A DNA stretch of 64,000 nt from Mycobacterium szulgai (GTDB lineage Bacteria; Actinomycetota; Actinomycetes; Mycobacteriales; Mycobacteriaceae). The notes under the pieces were generated by a model. That model worked only from the letters and a program-made list of their open reading frames with translations. It was not told where the DNA came from and searched no databases. The DNA lies in the NCBI RefSeq assembly GCF_002116635.1, contig NZ_LQPW01000125.1, positions 1 to 64,000 of the forward strand. The letters are read 5' to 3'. A program made the translations under genes and the position numbers. Position 1 is the stretch's first letter. The number at the start of each line of letters is the position of its first letter. Below are positions 25,854-35,622 of the stretch, piece after piece.

Positions 25854-26771
25854 ATGCCCTGGGTGCGACTGCTCCTGCTACTCGTACTCGTGGGCGGCCT
25901 GATTGGCTGTCGCGGACAGCAGGTTTCGACGGCCAGCGCTCGAGATCAGCCCGGCACCTTGCAATTCGGTGGGCTGAAGCGCACCTATACGGTGCATGTC
26001 CCCCCGGGCCCGCCCGTTGGTTTGGTGCTCAACCTGCACGGCGGTGGCGGCACCGGCGCGGGACAGCAGGGGCTGACGGGCTTCAACGGCGCTGCCGACG
26101 TCACCAACCTGCTGGTCGTCTATCCCGACGGTTACGACAAGAGCTGGGCCGACGGCCGGGGTGCATCTCCGGCGGACCGCCGGCATGTCGACGACGTCGG
26201 GTTCCTGGTGGCGCTGGTGGGCAAGCTGCAGAGCGAGTTCAGCGTTCCCGCCGGGCGCGTGTTCGCCACCGGCATGTCCAACGGCGGCTTCATGTCCAAC
26301 CGGCTGGCGTGCGATCGCGCCGATCTGTTCGCGGCGGTCGCACCGGTGTCCGGGACGTTGGGGGTGGGGGTGGCCTGCAATCCGTCCCGTCCGGTGTCGG
26401 TGCTGGATGCGCACGGTACCGCTGATCCGGTGGTGCCGTTCAACGGTGGGGATGTCCGCGGCCGGGGTGGGGTCAGCCACGCGGTCTCGGCGAAGAGCAT
26501 GGTGGATCGGTGGCGCACGGTCGACGGTTGCCAGGGTGATCCGGTGACCGAGGTGCTGCCCAGTACCGGAGATGGAACAGTCGTGCACCGTTTCGATGCC
26601 CAGATCTGTGTGGCCGGGACGGAAGTGGTGTTCTATCAGATCGACAACGGCGGACACACCTGGCCGGGCGGCAAGCAGTATCTACCCAAGCCGGTCATCG
26701 GGGCCACCACTCGCGCGTTCGACGCCTCTCAGGTCATCGCGCAGTTCTTCCTGACCCACGGCCGCGACTAA
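25854..26771 (+). CDS. lpqC: esterase lipoprotein LpqC
   Basis: A 305-residue lipoprotein of the PHB-depolymerase/feruloyl-esterase-like alpha/beta hydrolases. Signal peptide with lipobox LIGC, lipid-anchored Cys19. Oxyanion region LNLHGGGGTG, nucleophile GMSNGG with Ser142, an Asp in DAHGTADPVVPF and the His in DNGGHTWPGG complete the triad. It should act at the outer face of the membrane on an unknown ester. The ATG at 25854 (MPWVRLLLL) puts the signal peptide at the very N-terminus; a TTG nine bases earlier is less likely. The stop overlaps the nei stop by 4 bp (convergent). Confidence 0.92.
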   Translation: MPWVRLLLLLVLVGGLIGCRGQQVSTASARDQPGTLQFGGLKRTYTVHVPPGPPVGLVLNLHGGGGTGAGQQGLTGFNGAADVTNLLVVYPDGYDKSWADGRGASPADRRHVDDVGFLVALVGKLQSEFSVPAGRVFATGMSNGGFMSNRLACDRADLFAAVAPVSGTLGVGVACNPSRPVSVLDAHGTADPVVPFNGGDVRGRGGVSHAVSAKSMVDRWRTVDGCQGDPVTEVLPSTGDGTVVHRFDAQICVAGTEVVFYQIDNGGHTWPGGKQYLPKPVIGATTRAFDASQVIAQFFLTHGRD

Positions 26772-27532
26772 CGCTGGCAGGACGGGCACCAGTAGGTGAT
26801 ACGTTCGCCGGTGCCATTGGGGTTTCGGTGTTCGATGCGGGTTCCGCAGCGCCGGCAACGCTGCCCGGCGCGTCCGTAGACCCACAGCTGCCGGCCCGCC
26901 CGGGTGTCGCCGGTGGTGCAGCGATTCCAGCGAAAGCGGTTAACCCACAACATGTCCCGTGCAAGTGAGGCCAGCCGTCGCGGGTCGGCGATGGCGCTGA
27001 CCGGTGCGGTGGGCAGGTGGCCGCTGACGAAACACAGCTCGTTGCAGTAAACATTGCCGACTCCGGCCATTGTCCGCTGGTCAAGCAGTGCCTCGGCGAT
27101 GGACCGGTTCGGATCGGCCATCAGGTTGGCGGCGGCAAGTTCGGGATCCCAGTCTTCGCCCAGCAGATCGGGGCCCAGATGTGCGACCGCGGCAAGGTCG
27201 TGATCCCGTTCGAGGATCTCCAGCACGCCCAGGTCGATGCCGACCGCTCGAATGTTGTCTGCTTCCAGGATGATTCGTGCGCGATGATCGACCCGCACCG
27301 GCCGGTCGCCGACCCGCCAGCTGCCGTCCATCTTCAGATGCGAATGAATGCTGTACGCGCCCACTCGGATGAACAGATGCTTGCCGCGGCTGACCACTTC
27401 GTCCACCGCCTGACCGGTGAGGTCGACGGTGGCAAACCTCGGTACCCGGATGTCGCAGCGGGTCAGCGTATGGCCGACCAGGTGCTGGCGCAGCGTGGCT
27501 GCGGTGTGCCAGACGGTGTCGCCTTCGGGCAT
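26768..27532 (-). CDS. nei: endonuclease VIII-type DNA glycosylase
   Basis: A 254-residue Fpg/Nei-family base-excision repair enzyme that removes oxidised pyrimidines and cleaves at the abasic site. The N-terminus MPEGDTVW carries the catalytic Pro2 and Glu3; SRGKHLFIRV holds the conserved Lys; the helix-two-turn-helix VGNVYCNELCF follows; and the C-terminal zinc finger CRRCGTRIEH...WCPSCQR is complete. It lies 3 bp after lhr on the same strand; nei with lhr suggests a DNA-repair operon, as in other mycobacteria. Confidence 0.95.
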   Translation of the reverse strand: MPEGDTVWHTAATLRQHLVGHTLTRCDIRVPRFATVDLTGQAVDEVVSRGKHLFIRVGAYSIHSHLKMDGSWRVGDRPVRVDHRARIILEADNIRAVGIDLGVLEILERDHDLAAVAHLGPDLLGEDWDPELAAANLMADPNRSIAEALLDQRTMAGVGNVYCNELCFVSGHLPTAPVSAIADPRRLASLARDMLWVNRFRWNRCTTGDTRAGRQLWVYGRAGQRCRRCGTRIEHRNPNGTGERITYWCPSCQR

Positions 27533-27535
27533 GGT

Positions 27536-30500
27536 CTAGCGCAGCCGCAATCCACGCGGGGTACGGACGAAACCGGCGTCGGTCAGCGCTGCGCTCACCG
27601 GACCCGGTACGCCTGGCTGCAACACCGGTATCCCGTCGACCCGTTCGACCAGGATCGATGCAACCCGCCGGGCGCCGACCAGGTCGGCCAGGCCTACCGC
27701 CGCCGCGTGGTTGGCCGCCGGATCCTTGGTGAACGTCAGCAGTGAGCGCCCGCCGCGTTCCAGGAACCAGGCCAGCTCGCCGTCCACCAGCACCACCAGC
27801 GCACCGGCCTTGCGGCCCGGCCGGGCGGCCGCCCGGGAATCGTTGCCTTCCGCGGCCGGCCACGGCAATGCCGCGCCATAGGGATTGGCCGGATCCGCAG
27901 CGGCCAGCACCACGGCGCGGTATTCGGGCCGTTCCGGGTCGACCCCGTCGAGATAGCTGCGCAGCCGGTCGACGGTCGAGGCGACCGCGAACTGCGCACC
28001 GCCCAGCGACTCGACGAAATACCCGCGCTGGCACCGCCCGGCATCCTCGAACGCGCTCAACACCTTGTAGAGCGTGGCGAATCCGCCGGGGACACCCTCG
28101 GCGGCGGCCGCACCCTTGGTCAGCACACCGTGGCGGTTCAACAGCAGCTCGGCCTGGAAGTGGGCCCGCAGCGTGGAGTCCGGTTCGGGCACCGGCAGCA
28201 GCGACCACCGCCCGGCCACGGTCGGGTCGGCGGTCCGTGCAGTGGCGTGCGCGACGCTGTAGCGGCTCAGTCGCGGCGGACGGTGGCTGCGGTGTGCCGG
28301 CTGGGCGCGCTTACGGGTGCCCGAGCCGCCGAGCAGCGCGCGCACCGGCGCGAAGGTGTCACCGGTGATCCAGCCCGCCCAAATCAGTTCCCACAGTGCG
28401 GCTTTGAGGTCGGTTTCGGTGTGGCCGTGCTTGGAGAGCTGGCGGAAGAAGTACGCGCCGCCGCCGGCCAGGGTGTCCAGAATCGCCCGGTGCGCGTCGG
28501 TGCAGTCGATCTCGGCCGGGGCGGTCAAGGTCAGCGGCGCGGACTCCGCCGGGTGCAGCGCGATCCAGCCGTCGCTGCCCGAAATCGACCCGGCACCCGA
28601 CCAGGTCACCTCGCCGCTGGCGAGCAGCTCGTCCAGCATCGCCGGGGCGTAATCGCGAACCCGCGGAGCAAGTACCAGCGGTTCGAGCGCCGAGGCCGGC
28701 AATCGCACCCCGGCCAACTGTTCGATGACAGCGGCAAGCCCGTCGATACCTGAGTGACTGGCGTCCACGTGGTGCCAGGCAGGCAGAAAGCGGCCGTAGG
28801 CGGCGGTGCTGACCGGCTCTACCTGAGCGCGCAGCGCGGCCAGCGACCGCCGTCGCAGAATGCGCAGCACGTCAGCGTCACACCACTGTTCGCCGCCGGC
28901 CATACCAGACGCTTCGAGGGCGACGAAGTCACCGCGCACCAGCCTGCCTCCGGAGGTCATGTCGGCCAGCCGGCCCAGCACGTCGGCGGTGACCCGCAGG
29001 CCCAGGCCGAACCGGCTGGCCGCCTCGGCGGTGGTGAACGGCGTGTGGGTGCGCGCGTAGCGGCCCAGCAATTCGCCCAGCGGGTCGGCCACCGCTTCGG
29101 TGAAGCTGTCCGGAAGGCCCACCGGAACCGCTACGCCCACGCCGTCGCGCAGCCGGCCGATGTCCTCGACGGCTACCCACCAGGTCTGTCCGGCGAACGA
29201 CACCGTCAGCGCGCGCCTGGCGGCGCGCAAGCCTTCCAGCCAGCCCCCGACGTCGGCGGCGGTCGCCCGGGCGGCGACCTCCTCCGCGGTGAGCGGACCC
29301 AGCAGCCGCAGCAGATCCGCAACCCCTTCCGCGTCGCGGGCGAGGCGGTCGGCCGACAAATGCTGCAACTGCCGACCGGTTCCGGCGATGACTTCGGGGT
29401 CGAGCAGCTCGCGCAGCTCAACGCGGCCCAGCAGCTCGGCCAGCAGGGTGCTGTCCAACGAGAGTGCGGCCGTGCGGCGTTCGGCCAAAGGGACATCGCC
29501 CTCGTACATGAACGCACCGACATAGCCGAACATCAGCGACGCTGCGAACGGGGATGGTTTAGCCGTTTCAGCCGAGAGCACCCGCACCTTGCGCTGGGCG
29601 ATCTGCGCCATCAACTCGACCAGCGTCGGAACGTCGTAAACATCCTGCAAGCACTCGCGGACGGTCTCCAGCACGATGGGGAAGTCGGGGTATTTGCGTG
29701 CCACGTCGAGCAATTGGGCGGCCCGCTGGCGCTGGTGCCACAACGGCGAGCGGCGGCCAGGATGGCGGCGGGGCAGCAACAGCGCGCGCGCCGCCGATTC
29801 GCGGAACCGGGACGCGAACAAAGCCGACTCGCCCACCTCGGCGGTGACGATCGGATCGATCTCGTCGGCGTCGAACACGAAAATCTCGGCGCCCGGCGGT
29901 TCTTCCCCGGCATCGGGCAAGCGCACCACGATGCCGTCGTCGGAAGCGGTCGGCTTTTCGTCAAGCCCGTAGCGTTCGCGCAACCGCCGGCCCACCGCAA
30001 GGGCCAGCGGGCCATGCACCCGCAGCCCGTACGGCGAGTGCAGGATCACCCGCCAGTCGCCGAGCTCGTCGCGAAACCGTTCGACCAGCAGGGTGGTGTC
30101 GGTGGGCACTACGCCGGCGGCCGTCCGCTGGTCGTCCAGCAATGTCCACAAGTTGTCTGTCGCATATGAATCGAAACCTAAAGCGGTGCAACGCTTGTCG
30201 AATGCGCCACGGTCCAGGCCGGCCAGCTCGCCGGTGAACGCACCCAGTGCCCGGCCTAGCTCGGCGGGGCGCCCTACGTCGTCGCCGCGCCAGAACGGCA
30301 GCCGGGCCGGCTGGCCCGGCGCGGGAATCACCAGCACCCGGTCATGGGTGATCTCGGTGATCCGCCAGCTGGTGGCGCCCAGTGAGATCACATCCCCGGG
30401 CCGGGACTCGTAAACCATCTCTTCGTCGAGTTCGCCTACGCGGGACGGCTTTTCGGAATCGCTGGCCAGGTAGACGGTGAACAGCCCGCGGTCGGGGATG

Positions 30501-32089
30501 GCGCCACCGGAGGTGACGGCCAGCCGTTGGGCACCGGGGCGCGCGGTGAGGGTGCCGTTATCGTGGTCATACACCAGCCGCGGCCGCAGCTCGGCGAACT
30601 CGGTGGACGGGTACTTGCCCGACAGCAGATCCAGGGTGGCCTCGAAGACGCTGCGCGGCAGCGTCGCGAACGGGGCGCTGCGGCGCACGGTTTCGAACCA
30701 ACGGTCGGCATCCAGCGGCTCCAGCGCGGCGGCGGCCACCGTGTGTTGCGCCAGGATGTCGAGTGGATTGGACGGTACCCGCATGGTCTCGATCTGTCCG
30801 GTAAGCATGCGCTGCACGCTGACTGCGCAGCCGAGCAGATCGGTGCGGTGTTTGGGAAACAGCACCCCTCGCGAAACCTCGCCCACCTGGTGGCCGGCTC
30901 GGCCGATGCGTTGCAGGCCACTGGCCACCGACGGCGGTGCCTCCACCTGGATCACCAGATCGACCGCGCCCATGTCGATGCCGAGTTCCAGGCTCGAGGT
31001 CGCCACCACCGCCTTGAGCTCGCCGCGTTTGAGGTCTTCTTCCACGACGGCGCGCTGCTCCTTGCTGACCGAGCCATGATGCGCGCGCGCCAGCAGCGTT
31101 GGCGCACCAAAGGTCTGGCCGCTGGCCATGACGTAGGCCGGAGCGCCGCCGGCCACCTGCGGGTTGGCCTCCGAGGGCACCATCAGACCACACCGCTCGG
31201 CGTGAATCTCGTTGAGCCGGGCGGTAAGTCGTTCGGCCAGACGGCGTGAATTGGCGAACACGATGGTCGAGTTGTGCGATTCGATCAGGTCTACCAGCCG
31301 CGCCTCGACATCGGGCCAGATGCTGTTGTTGGTCAGGTTGGCCATGTCGGGCACCGGTAGTTGTACCGACAGCTCGACCGTCTTGGCCGATGGCGGCGCC
31401 ACTACAGTTGTCCGGTTTGTCGCCTTTGTCGCGGCTGCGCCGGACAGGAACCGCGCCAGCTCCTCGGGCGGCCGCACGGTCGCCGACAGCCCGATCCGCT
31501 GCGCCCGCCGTTCGCCGGCTAGTTCGTCGAGCCGCTCGAGCGACAGCGCCAGATGTGCGCCGCGCTTGGTGGCGGCGATCGCGTGAATCTCGTCGACGAT
31601 GACGGTCTGCACGCCGGCCAGGGTGTCGCGGGCGGCCGAGGTCAACATCAAGAACAGCGATTCGGGGGTGGTGATCAGTACATCGGGCGGCTTGGCGATG
31701 AGCTGACGGCGCTGCGCGGGCGGGGTGTCACCCGATCGGACGCCGACGCTGATGCTCGGCACGGGCAGACCGCGTTGCTCGGCGAGCCGGGTGATTCCGG
31801 CCAGCGGGGTGCGCAGGTTGCGCTCGACGTCGACCGCCAGCGCCTTGAGTGGGGACACGTAAAGCACTTGGGTTCCCGGGACGCGGTCCGCCTCGCGCGC
31901 CAGGGCGTCGAGAGCCCACAGGAACGCGGCCAGCGTCTTGCCCGACCCGGTTGGCGCGACGACCAGCGTGTGATCGCCGTCGGCGATGGTGGCCCAGGCC
32001 GCGGCCTGCGCCGGAGTGGGTCCGGCGAAGGTGCTGGCGAACCAGTCGCGAGTAGTCGCGCTGAATCTGCCTAACGGATCAGTGCTCAC
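27536..32089 (-). CDS. lhr: large helicase-related protein Lhr
   Basis: A 1517-residue superfamily 2 helicase, an ATP-dependent 3'-to-5' translocase that prefers RNA:DNA hybrids. Walker A APTGSGKT with Lys51, DEIH at 166-169, SATVRPPEEL (motif III), and QRIGRAGHQ (motif VI) lie in the N-terminal 450 residues; the winged-helix and Lhr-core domains follow, and the rest is the long Lhr C-terminal domain. Length is close to that in M. tuberculosis (1513 aa, recalled). It is known to be induced by DNA damage in mycobacteria. It is followed directly by nei. No interruption was seen. Confidence 0.95.
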   Translation of the reverse strand: MSTDPLGRFSATTRDWFASTFAGPTPAQAAAWATIADGDHTLVVAPTGSGKTLAAFLWALDALAREADRVPGTQVLYVSPLKALAVDVERNLRTPLAGITRLAEQRGLPVPSISVGVRSGDTPPAQRRQLIAKPPDVLITTPESLFLMLTSAARDTLAGVQTVIVDEIHAIAATKRGAHLALSLERLDELAGERRAQRIGLSATVRPPEELARFLSGAAATKATNRTTVVAPPSAKTVELSVQLPVPDMANLTNNSIWPDVEARLVDLIESHNSTIVFANSRRLAERLTARLNEIHAERCGLMVPSEANPQVAGGAPAYVMASGQTFGAPTLLARAHHGSVSKEQRAVVEEDLKRGELKAVVATSSLELGIDMGAVDLVIQVEAPPSVASGLQRIGRAGHQVGEVSRGVLFPKHRTDLLGCAVSVQRMLTGQIETMRVPSNPLDILAQHTVAAAALEPLDADRWFETVRRSAPFATLPRSVFEATLDLLSGKYPSTEFAELRPRLVYDHDNGTLTARPGAQRLAVTSGGAIPDRGLFTVYLASDSEKPSRVGELDEEMVYESRPGDVISLGATSWRITEITHDRVLVIPAPGQPARLPFWRGDDVGRPAELGRALGAFTGELAGLDRGAFDKRCTALGFDSYATDNLWTLLDDQRTAAGVVPTDTTLLVERFRDELGDWRVILHSPYGLRVHGPLALAVGRRLRERYGLDEKPTASDDGIVVRLPDAGEEPPGAEIFVFDADEIDPIVTAEVGESALFASRFRESAARALLLPRRHPGRRSPLWHQRQRAAQLLDVARKYPDFPIVLETVRECLQDVYDVPTLVELMAQIAQRKVRVLSAETAKPSPFAASLMFGYVGAFMYEGDVPLAERRTAALSLDSTLLAELLGRVELRELLDPEVIAGTGRQLQHLSADRLARDAEGVADLLRLLGPLTAEEVAARATAADVGGWLEGLRAARRALTVSFAGQTWWVAVEDIGRLRDGVGVAVPVGLPDSFTEAVADPLGELLGRYARTHTPFTTAEAASRFGLGLRVTADVLGRLADMTSGGRLVRGDFVALEASGMAGGEQWCDADVLRILRRRSLAALRAQVEPVSTAAYGRFLPAWHHVDASHSGIDGLAAVIEQLAGVRLPASALEPLVLAPRVRDYAPAMLDELLASGEVTWSGAGSISGSDGWIALHPAESAPLTLTAPAEIDCTDAHRAILDTLAGGGAYFFRQLSKHGHTETDLKAALWELIWAGWITGDTFAPVRALLGGSGTRKRAQPAHRSHRPPRLSRYSVAHATARTADPTVAGRWSLLPVPEPDSTLRAHFQAELLLNRHGVLTKGAAAAEGVPGGFATLYKVLSAFEDAGRCQRGYFVESLGGAQFAVASTVDRLRSYLDGVDPERPEYRAVVLAAADPANPYGAALPWPAAEGNDSRAAARPGRKAGALVVLVDGELAWFLERGGRSLLTFTKDPAANHAAAVGLADLVGARRVASILVERVDGIPVLQPGVPGPVSAALTDAGFVRTPRGLRLR

Positions 32090-32133
32090 CAGGCCATCGT
32101 GCCAACACCTACCGACAAAAAAGACTCAGAGCT

Positions 32134-32796
32134 TCACAACCGGGCGGTGGCCAGGGCCTCGGTGAGTTCGGGAGGAATCTCGGGCAACCGCGCGATCAGA
32201 TCCAACAGCGAGTGCGCGCACGAGTCGGCCAGCCGGTCGGCATCGGTAGTGGGGTCCATAATCCGCTGGCGGCAGATTTCGAAGGTGAACGAGATCCAGC
32301 CGAATACCAGCACCCGCAGGTCACGCTCGACGTCCGGATCCAGCTTGTTTCCCTGAGTCGCGGCCACCGTGTTGGTGATGCGGGTCATGATGTGTTCCAT
32401 CTGGCGGTTCTTGGCTTCGTCATCGATGCCGAGCAGAACCGGGTCGGACCGCCCGAGTCCGACGTATGCGGCCCATGCGGCCTCCGGGTTCTGCTGGTGG
32501 TAGGCCATGTAAGCCAGCACGCCCATCCGGATCTCTTCGAACATCGTCAAGCCGGGCGCCGGCTCGATGTTGGTGGCCGCGTACAGCCGGTCGGCCTCGT
32601 CCTTGACGACAGCGGCAAAGAACGCGCGTTTATCCGGGAAGTAGTGGTACATCAGCGCGCGCGACACACCGGCCCGCTCCGCGATCTCGTCGATACGGAC
32701 CTCGTCATAGGGTCGCTTGCCGAAGACTTCCGCCCCCAGTGCGAGCAACTCGGCGCGTCGATCCTCTGGGGATAACCGCCTCCTGGCCGTCGCCAT
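32134..32796 (-). CDS. TetR-family transcriptional regulator
   Basis: A 220-residue TetR repressor. The N-terminal helix-turn-helix is clear: RRAELLALGAEVF, IDEIAERAGVSRALMYHYF at about 37-56, then PDKRAFFAAVV. The C-terminal ligand-binding domain (about 75-220) is all-helical with no recognised ligand. The ATG at 32796 gives the usual TetR length and is homologous to Rv3295 by order. It lies 61 bp downstream of pcd on the same strand, and 44 bp upstream of lhr, so it may regulate itself, pcd or lhr. Confidence 0.9.
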   Translation of the reverse strand: MATARRRLSPEDRRAELLALGAEVFGKRPYDEVRIDEIAERAGVSRALMYHYFPDKRAFFAAVVKDEADRLYAATNIEPAPGLTMFEEIRMGVLAYMAYHQQNPEAAWAAYVGLGRSDPVLLGIDDEAKNRQMEHIMTRITNTVAATQGNKLDPDVERDLRVLVFGWISFTFEICRQRIMDPTTDADRLADSCAHSLLDLIARLPEIPPELTEALATARL

Positions 32797-32857
32797 AAGC
32801 AGTGATACTACCCACGCAAAGTGTGCGTTCGGATAGAGCTGACTGTGGCGACCCGGC

Positions 32858-34366
32858 TCAGCCGAATTCCACGCCCTGGGCCAGCGGCAGCTCATTGGAG
32901 TAATTGATGGTGTTCGTGGCCCGCCGCATGTAGACCTTCCAGGAGTCCGAACCCGACTCGCGTCCACCGCCGGTTTGCTTCTCCCCGCCGAACGCGCCGC
33001 CGATCTCCGCGCCCGAGGTGCCGATATTGACGTTGGCGATACCGCAATCCGACCCGGCCAGAAATCGCTGTGCCTCGCGCAGGTCGGTGGTGAAGATCGA
33101 CGACGAAAGCCCTTGCGGCACCGCATTATTGAGGGCTATCGCGGCATTGAGATCATCGTAGGTCATCACATAGAGGATGGGCGCGAACGTTTCGGTGGCC
33201 ACGATGGGTGTCTGCGACGGCATCCGCACCAGCGCGGGGGTGACGTAGTAGGCGCTGGGGTAATCGCCTTGGTGGTGCTCACCTCCGATCACTTCGCCGC
33301 CGTCGGCGCGGGCCTCATCCAGCGCGCCGAGCATGTCGCGGTAGGCGGCCTCGTGAATCAGCGGCCCGACCATGGTGCGCGGCACCGATGGGTCGCCAAC
33401 CGGCAGCTGCCGGAAAGCCGAGGCCACCCGCCTCACCACTGAGTCGGCCACCGAGCGGTGCACGATCAGCCGGCGCAAGCTGGTGCACCGCTGCCCGGCG
33501 GTGCCCGCGGCGGCGAACACGATGGCGCGCACCGTCAGGTCCAGGTCGGCCGACGGCGTCACAATGGCCGCGTTGTTGCCACCCAACTCCAGCAGCACCC
33601 GTCCGAACCGCCGCGCCACCCGGGGCCCCACCTGCTCACCCATACGCACCGAGCCGGTGGCCGAGACCAACGCGATTCGCGGGTCGTCGACGAGTTGCTC
33701 GCCCAGCTCGCGGCCGCCCAACAGCAGGCCACCCAGCCCCGCCGGCGCGCCGACGTCAGCGGCGGCCCGGGCCAGCAGCGCCTGGCAGGCCAGACCCGTC
33801 AGCGGCGTCAGCTCCGAGGGCTTCCACACCACCGGGTCACCGCACACCAGCGCGATTGCGGTGTTCCACGCCCACACCGCCACCGGGAAGTTGAAGGCGG
33901 TGATCAGCCCGACGACACCGAGTGGATGCCAGGTCTCGAGCAGCTGATGCCCGGGACGTTCGGAGGCGATGGTGCGCCCATAGAGCTGACGTGACAACCC
34001 GACGGCGAATCGGCAGACGTCGATCATCTCCTGGACCTCGCCCAGTGCCTCCGAGGTGATCTTGCCGACCTCCAGCGTCACCAACGTCGCGAGCTCATAC
34101 CGGTGCTCGACGAGCAGTTCGCCGAGCCGGGCGACCAAGTCGCCCCGCACCGGCGCCGGTGTAACACGCCATTGCGAAAACGCATTGCACGCATCGCTAA
34201 TCGTGCGGTCGGCCTGCTCGGGCGTGGTCTGGGCGACGGTGCACAGCACCTCCCCGGTGATCGGCGTGCTCGCCGCCAGCCCGTCCGAACCCGGCTCGCC
34301 GAGGCGGGCCGCGACGCCGATCGCCTCGAAGGCGTCGCGCACTCGGGTGCGTAGCTGCTCGGTCAT
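32858..34366 (-). CDS. pcd: piperideine-6-carboxylate (aminoadipate semialdehyde) dehydrogenase
   Basis: A 502-residue aldehyde dehydrogenase. Catalytic Cys294 in GTAGQRCTSLRR, Glu260 in LLELGGNNAA, the cofactor site AFNFPVAVWAWN and KPSELTP, and the C-terminal FGGEKQTGGGRESGSD are all present. With lysine 6-aminotransferase it oxidises the lysine-derived semialdehyde (in equilibrium with piperideine-6-carboxylate) to 2-aminoadipate. The start at 34366 (MTEQL) is chosen because its ATG overlaps the TGA of the upstream gene (ATGA) and GGAGG lies 7 nt before it. It is translationally coupled to the DUF1338 gene, which likely acts two steps later. Confidence 0.92.
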   Translation of the reverse strand: MTEQLRTRVRDAFEAIGVAARLGEPGSDGLAASTPITGEVLCTVAQTTPEQADRTISDACNAFSQWRVTPAPVRGDLVARLGELLVEHRYELATLVTLEVGKITSEALGEVQEMIDVCRFAVGLSRQLYGRTIASERPGHQLLETWHPLGVVGLITAFNFPVAVWAWNTAIALVCGDPVVWKPSELTPLTGLACQALLARAAADVGAPAGLGGLLLGGRELGEQLVDDPRIALVSATGSVRMGEQVGPRVARRFGRVLLELGGNNAAIVTPSADLDLTVRAIVFAAAGTAGQRCTSLRRLIVHRSVADSVVRRVASAFRQLPVGDPSVPRTMVGPLIHEAAYRDMLGALDEARADGGEVIGGEHHQGDYPSAYYVTPALVRMPSQTPIVATETFAPILYVMTYDDLNAAIALNNAVPQGLSSSIFTTDLREAQRFLAGSDCGIANVNIGTSGAEIGGAFGGEKQTGGGRESGSDSWKVYMRRATNTINYSNELPLAQGVEFG

Positions 34367-35592
34367 GCCCATGCCTCCGCCTCGTACAGCGCGTACGGAT
34401 CGTGAATGTCGCGGCCCATCACCCCAGCCAACCACTGCGCGTCGTATTCCGAGTCGTCGGCAATCGAACCGATATCAGTGTCGCGGTCCAAATTCGAGCG
34501 AAAAATACCCGCCGCGGATGCCGGCAAGAAGTCTTCGTAGACCACCGGCGCGCACGGGTCGCCGCGGCGGTAGTACGCCAGCCCCTGGGAAGCCATTTCC
34601 GTATCGGTCGACGGAAAGTACTGCGACCACACCGCGGCCGGATCCGCGGCGGCCATCGCGGTGTCGTAGCGTTCCCGGCCCTTGCGGGTGAGCGCGACAC
34701 CTCGTGCCTCGACTTCGCCGAACCGCACCCGCAGGGTGCCCGGGCGCACGCTGCCGTCAGCGCAGCGGAGAAGGCGCGGTTCGGCCAGCGCGCGAAAAGA
34801 GGTCTGGCGCAACAGCACTTCGGGCCCGTCGCTGCGGGGCGGGCCCTGGATCGCATCGATCATGGTGATGCCCCGCTCGGTCATCCGGCGGTACAACTCG
34901 TCGATGTCGAGGACCCGCGGCGTCAGGTGATTGATGTGGGTGGAGCCGACTCCGGCGATGTCGGCGGCCACCGCCGATACCTCGGACAGTTCGTCGTACC
35001 AGGACTTGTCGATCGGATCACGGGACAGTGCGAATGCCGCCACCGCCGCGTCGACGAAACCGCCGGCCGCCGCTGCGTCGCAGCCGCCATCGGCCGCGAT
35101 GATCCGCGCGCGGGCCAGTAATGCGGGATCGAACAGCTGCCGGCGGGATAGATATGCGTGCACGCGGGCGCGCAAGCCGGCGTCGAAGTAGCGGGGGTCC
35201 TCGGTGGCCAGCATCGAGGTGAAAACCCGAAACGGGTTGCGCGCCAACTCGGTTGGATCGACAGGCCGAAACGCCGTTGAAACCACGGGTATCGGTGCGG
35301 CCGCCGACCGCAGGTCGTAGTAGCCGACCGGCAGCATGCCGAACGCGGCAAAAAGCTCAGCGACGCAAGCGAGTTCGGCCGGGTTGCCAACCCGGATGGC
35401 GCCGTGCCGCTCGGCGGTGACGCGCTGCAGCGAACCGAATCTTTCGGCGCCGGGGTGCGACGCCACATAGTCCCGATTGACCTGTGCGCTTACCTCGACC
35501 AGCGTGCCGTAGGCGGGTACCTCGGCTGCGTACATGGCCGATAGCCCGGCGGCGAACCGCGCCCGCAGCTGCCAGGTCGGTAGCCACCTCAT
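34363..35592 (-). CDS. DUF1338 protein, probable 2-oxoadipate dioxygenase/decarboxylase (HglS-type)
   Basis: A 409-residue member of the DUF1338 family, whose characterised member HglS of Pseudomonas putida turns 2-oxoadipate into 2-hydroxyglutarate with Fe(II) and O2. Likely iron and substrate residues are in ERHGAIRVG (His63, Arg67), GSTHINHLTPR (His222) and QTSFRALAEP (Glu271), matched from memory to HglS His70, Arg74, His226 and Glu294. The ATG at 35592 (MRWLPTW) is chosen since the longer frame is antisense to lrpA. It is coupled to pcd by an ATGA overlap and divergent from lrpA by 30 bp. With lat and pcd it completes a lysine to 2-hydroxyglutarate route, though the aminoadipate transaminase is not here. 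Confidence 0.83.
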   Translation of the reverse strand: MRWLPTWQLRARFAAGLSAMYAAEVPAYGTLVEVSAQVNRDYVASHPGAERFGSLQRVTAERHGAIRVGNPAELACVAELFAAFGMLPVGYYDLRSAAAPIPVVSTAFRPVDPTELARNPFRVFTSMLATEDPRYFDAGLRARVHAYLSRRQLFDPALLARARIIAADGGCDAAAAGGFVDAAVAAFALSRDPIDKSWYDELSEVSAVAADIAGVGSTHINHLTPRVLDIDELYRRMTERGITMIDAIQGPPRSDGPEVLLRQTSFRALAEPRLLRCADGSVRPGTLRVRFGEVEARGVALTRKGRERYDTAMAAADPAAVWSQYFPSTDTEMASQGLAYYRRGDPCAPVVYEDFLPASAAGIFRSNLDRDTDIGSIADDSEYDAQWLAGVMGRDIHDPYALYEAEAWA

Positions 35593-35622
35593 GGCGCGCC
35601 GTCGCTGCGATACTCTCCGGCC

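Noticed and set aside
28754..30169. 471-residue open frame antisense to lhr
   Set aside because: High GC keeps the opposite strand open; lhr is a full-length conserved helicase there and the antisense protein has no motif.
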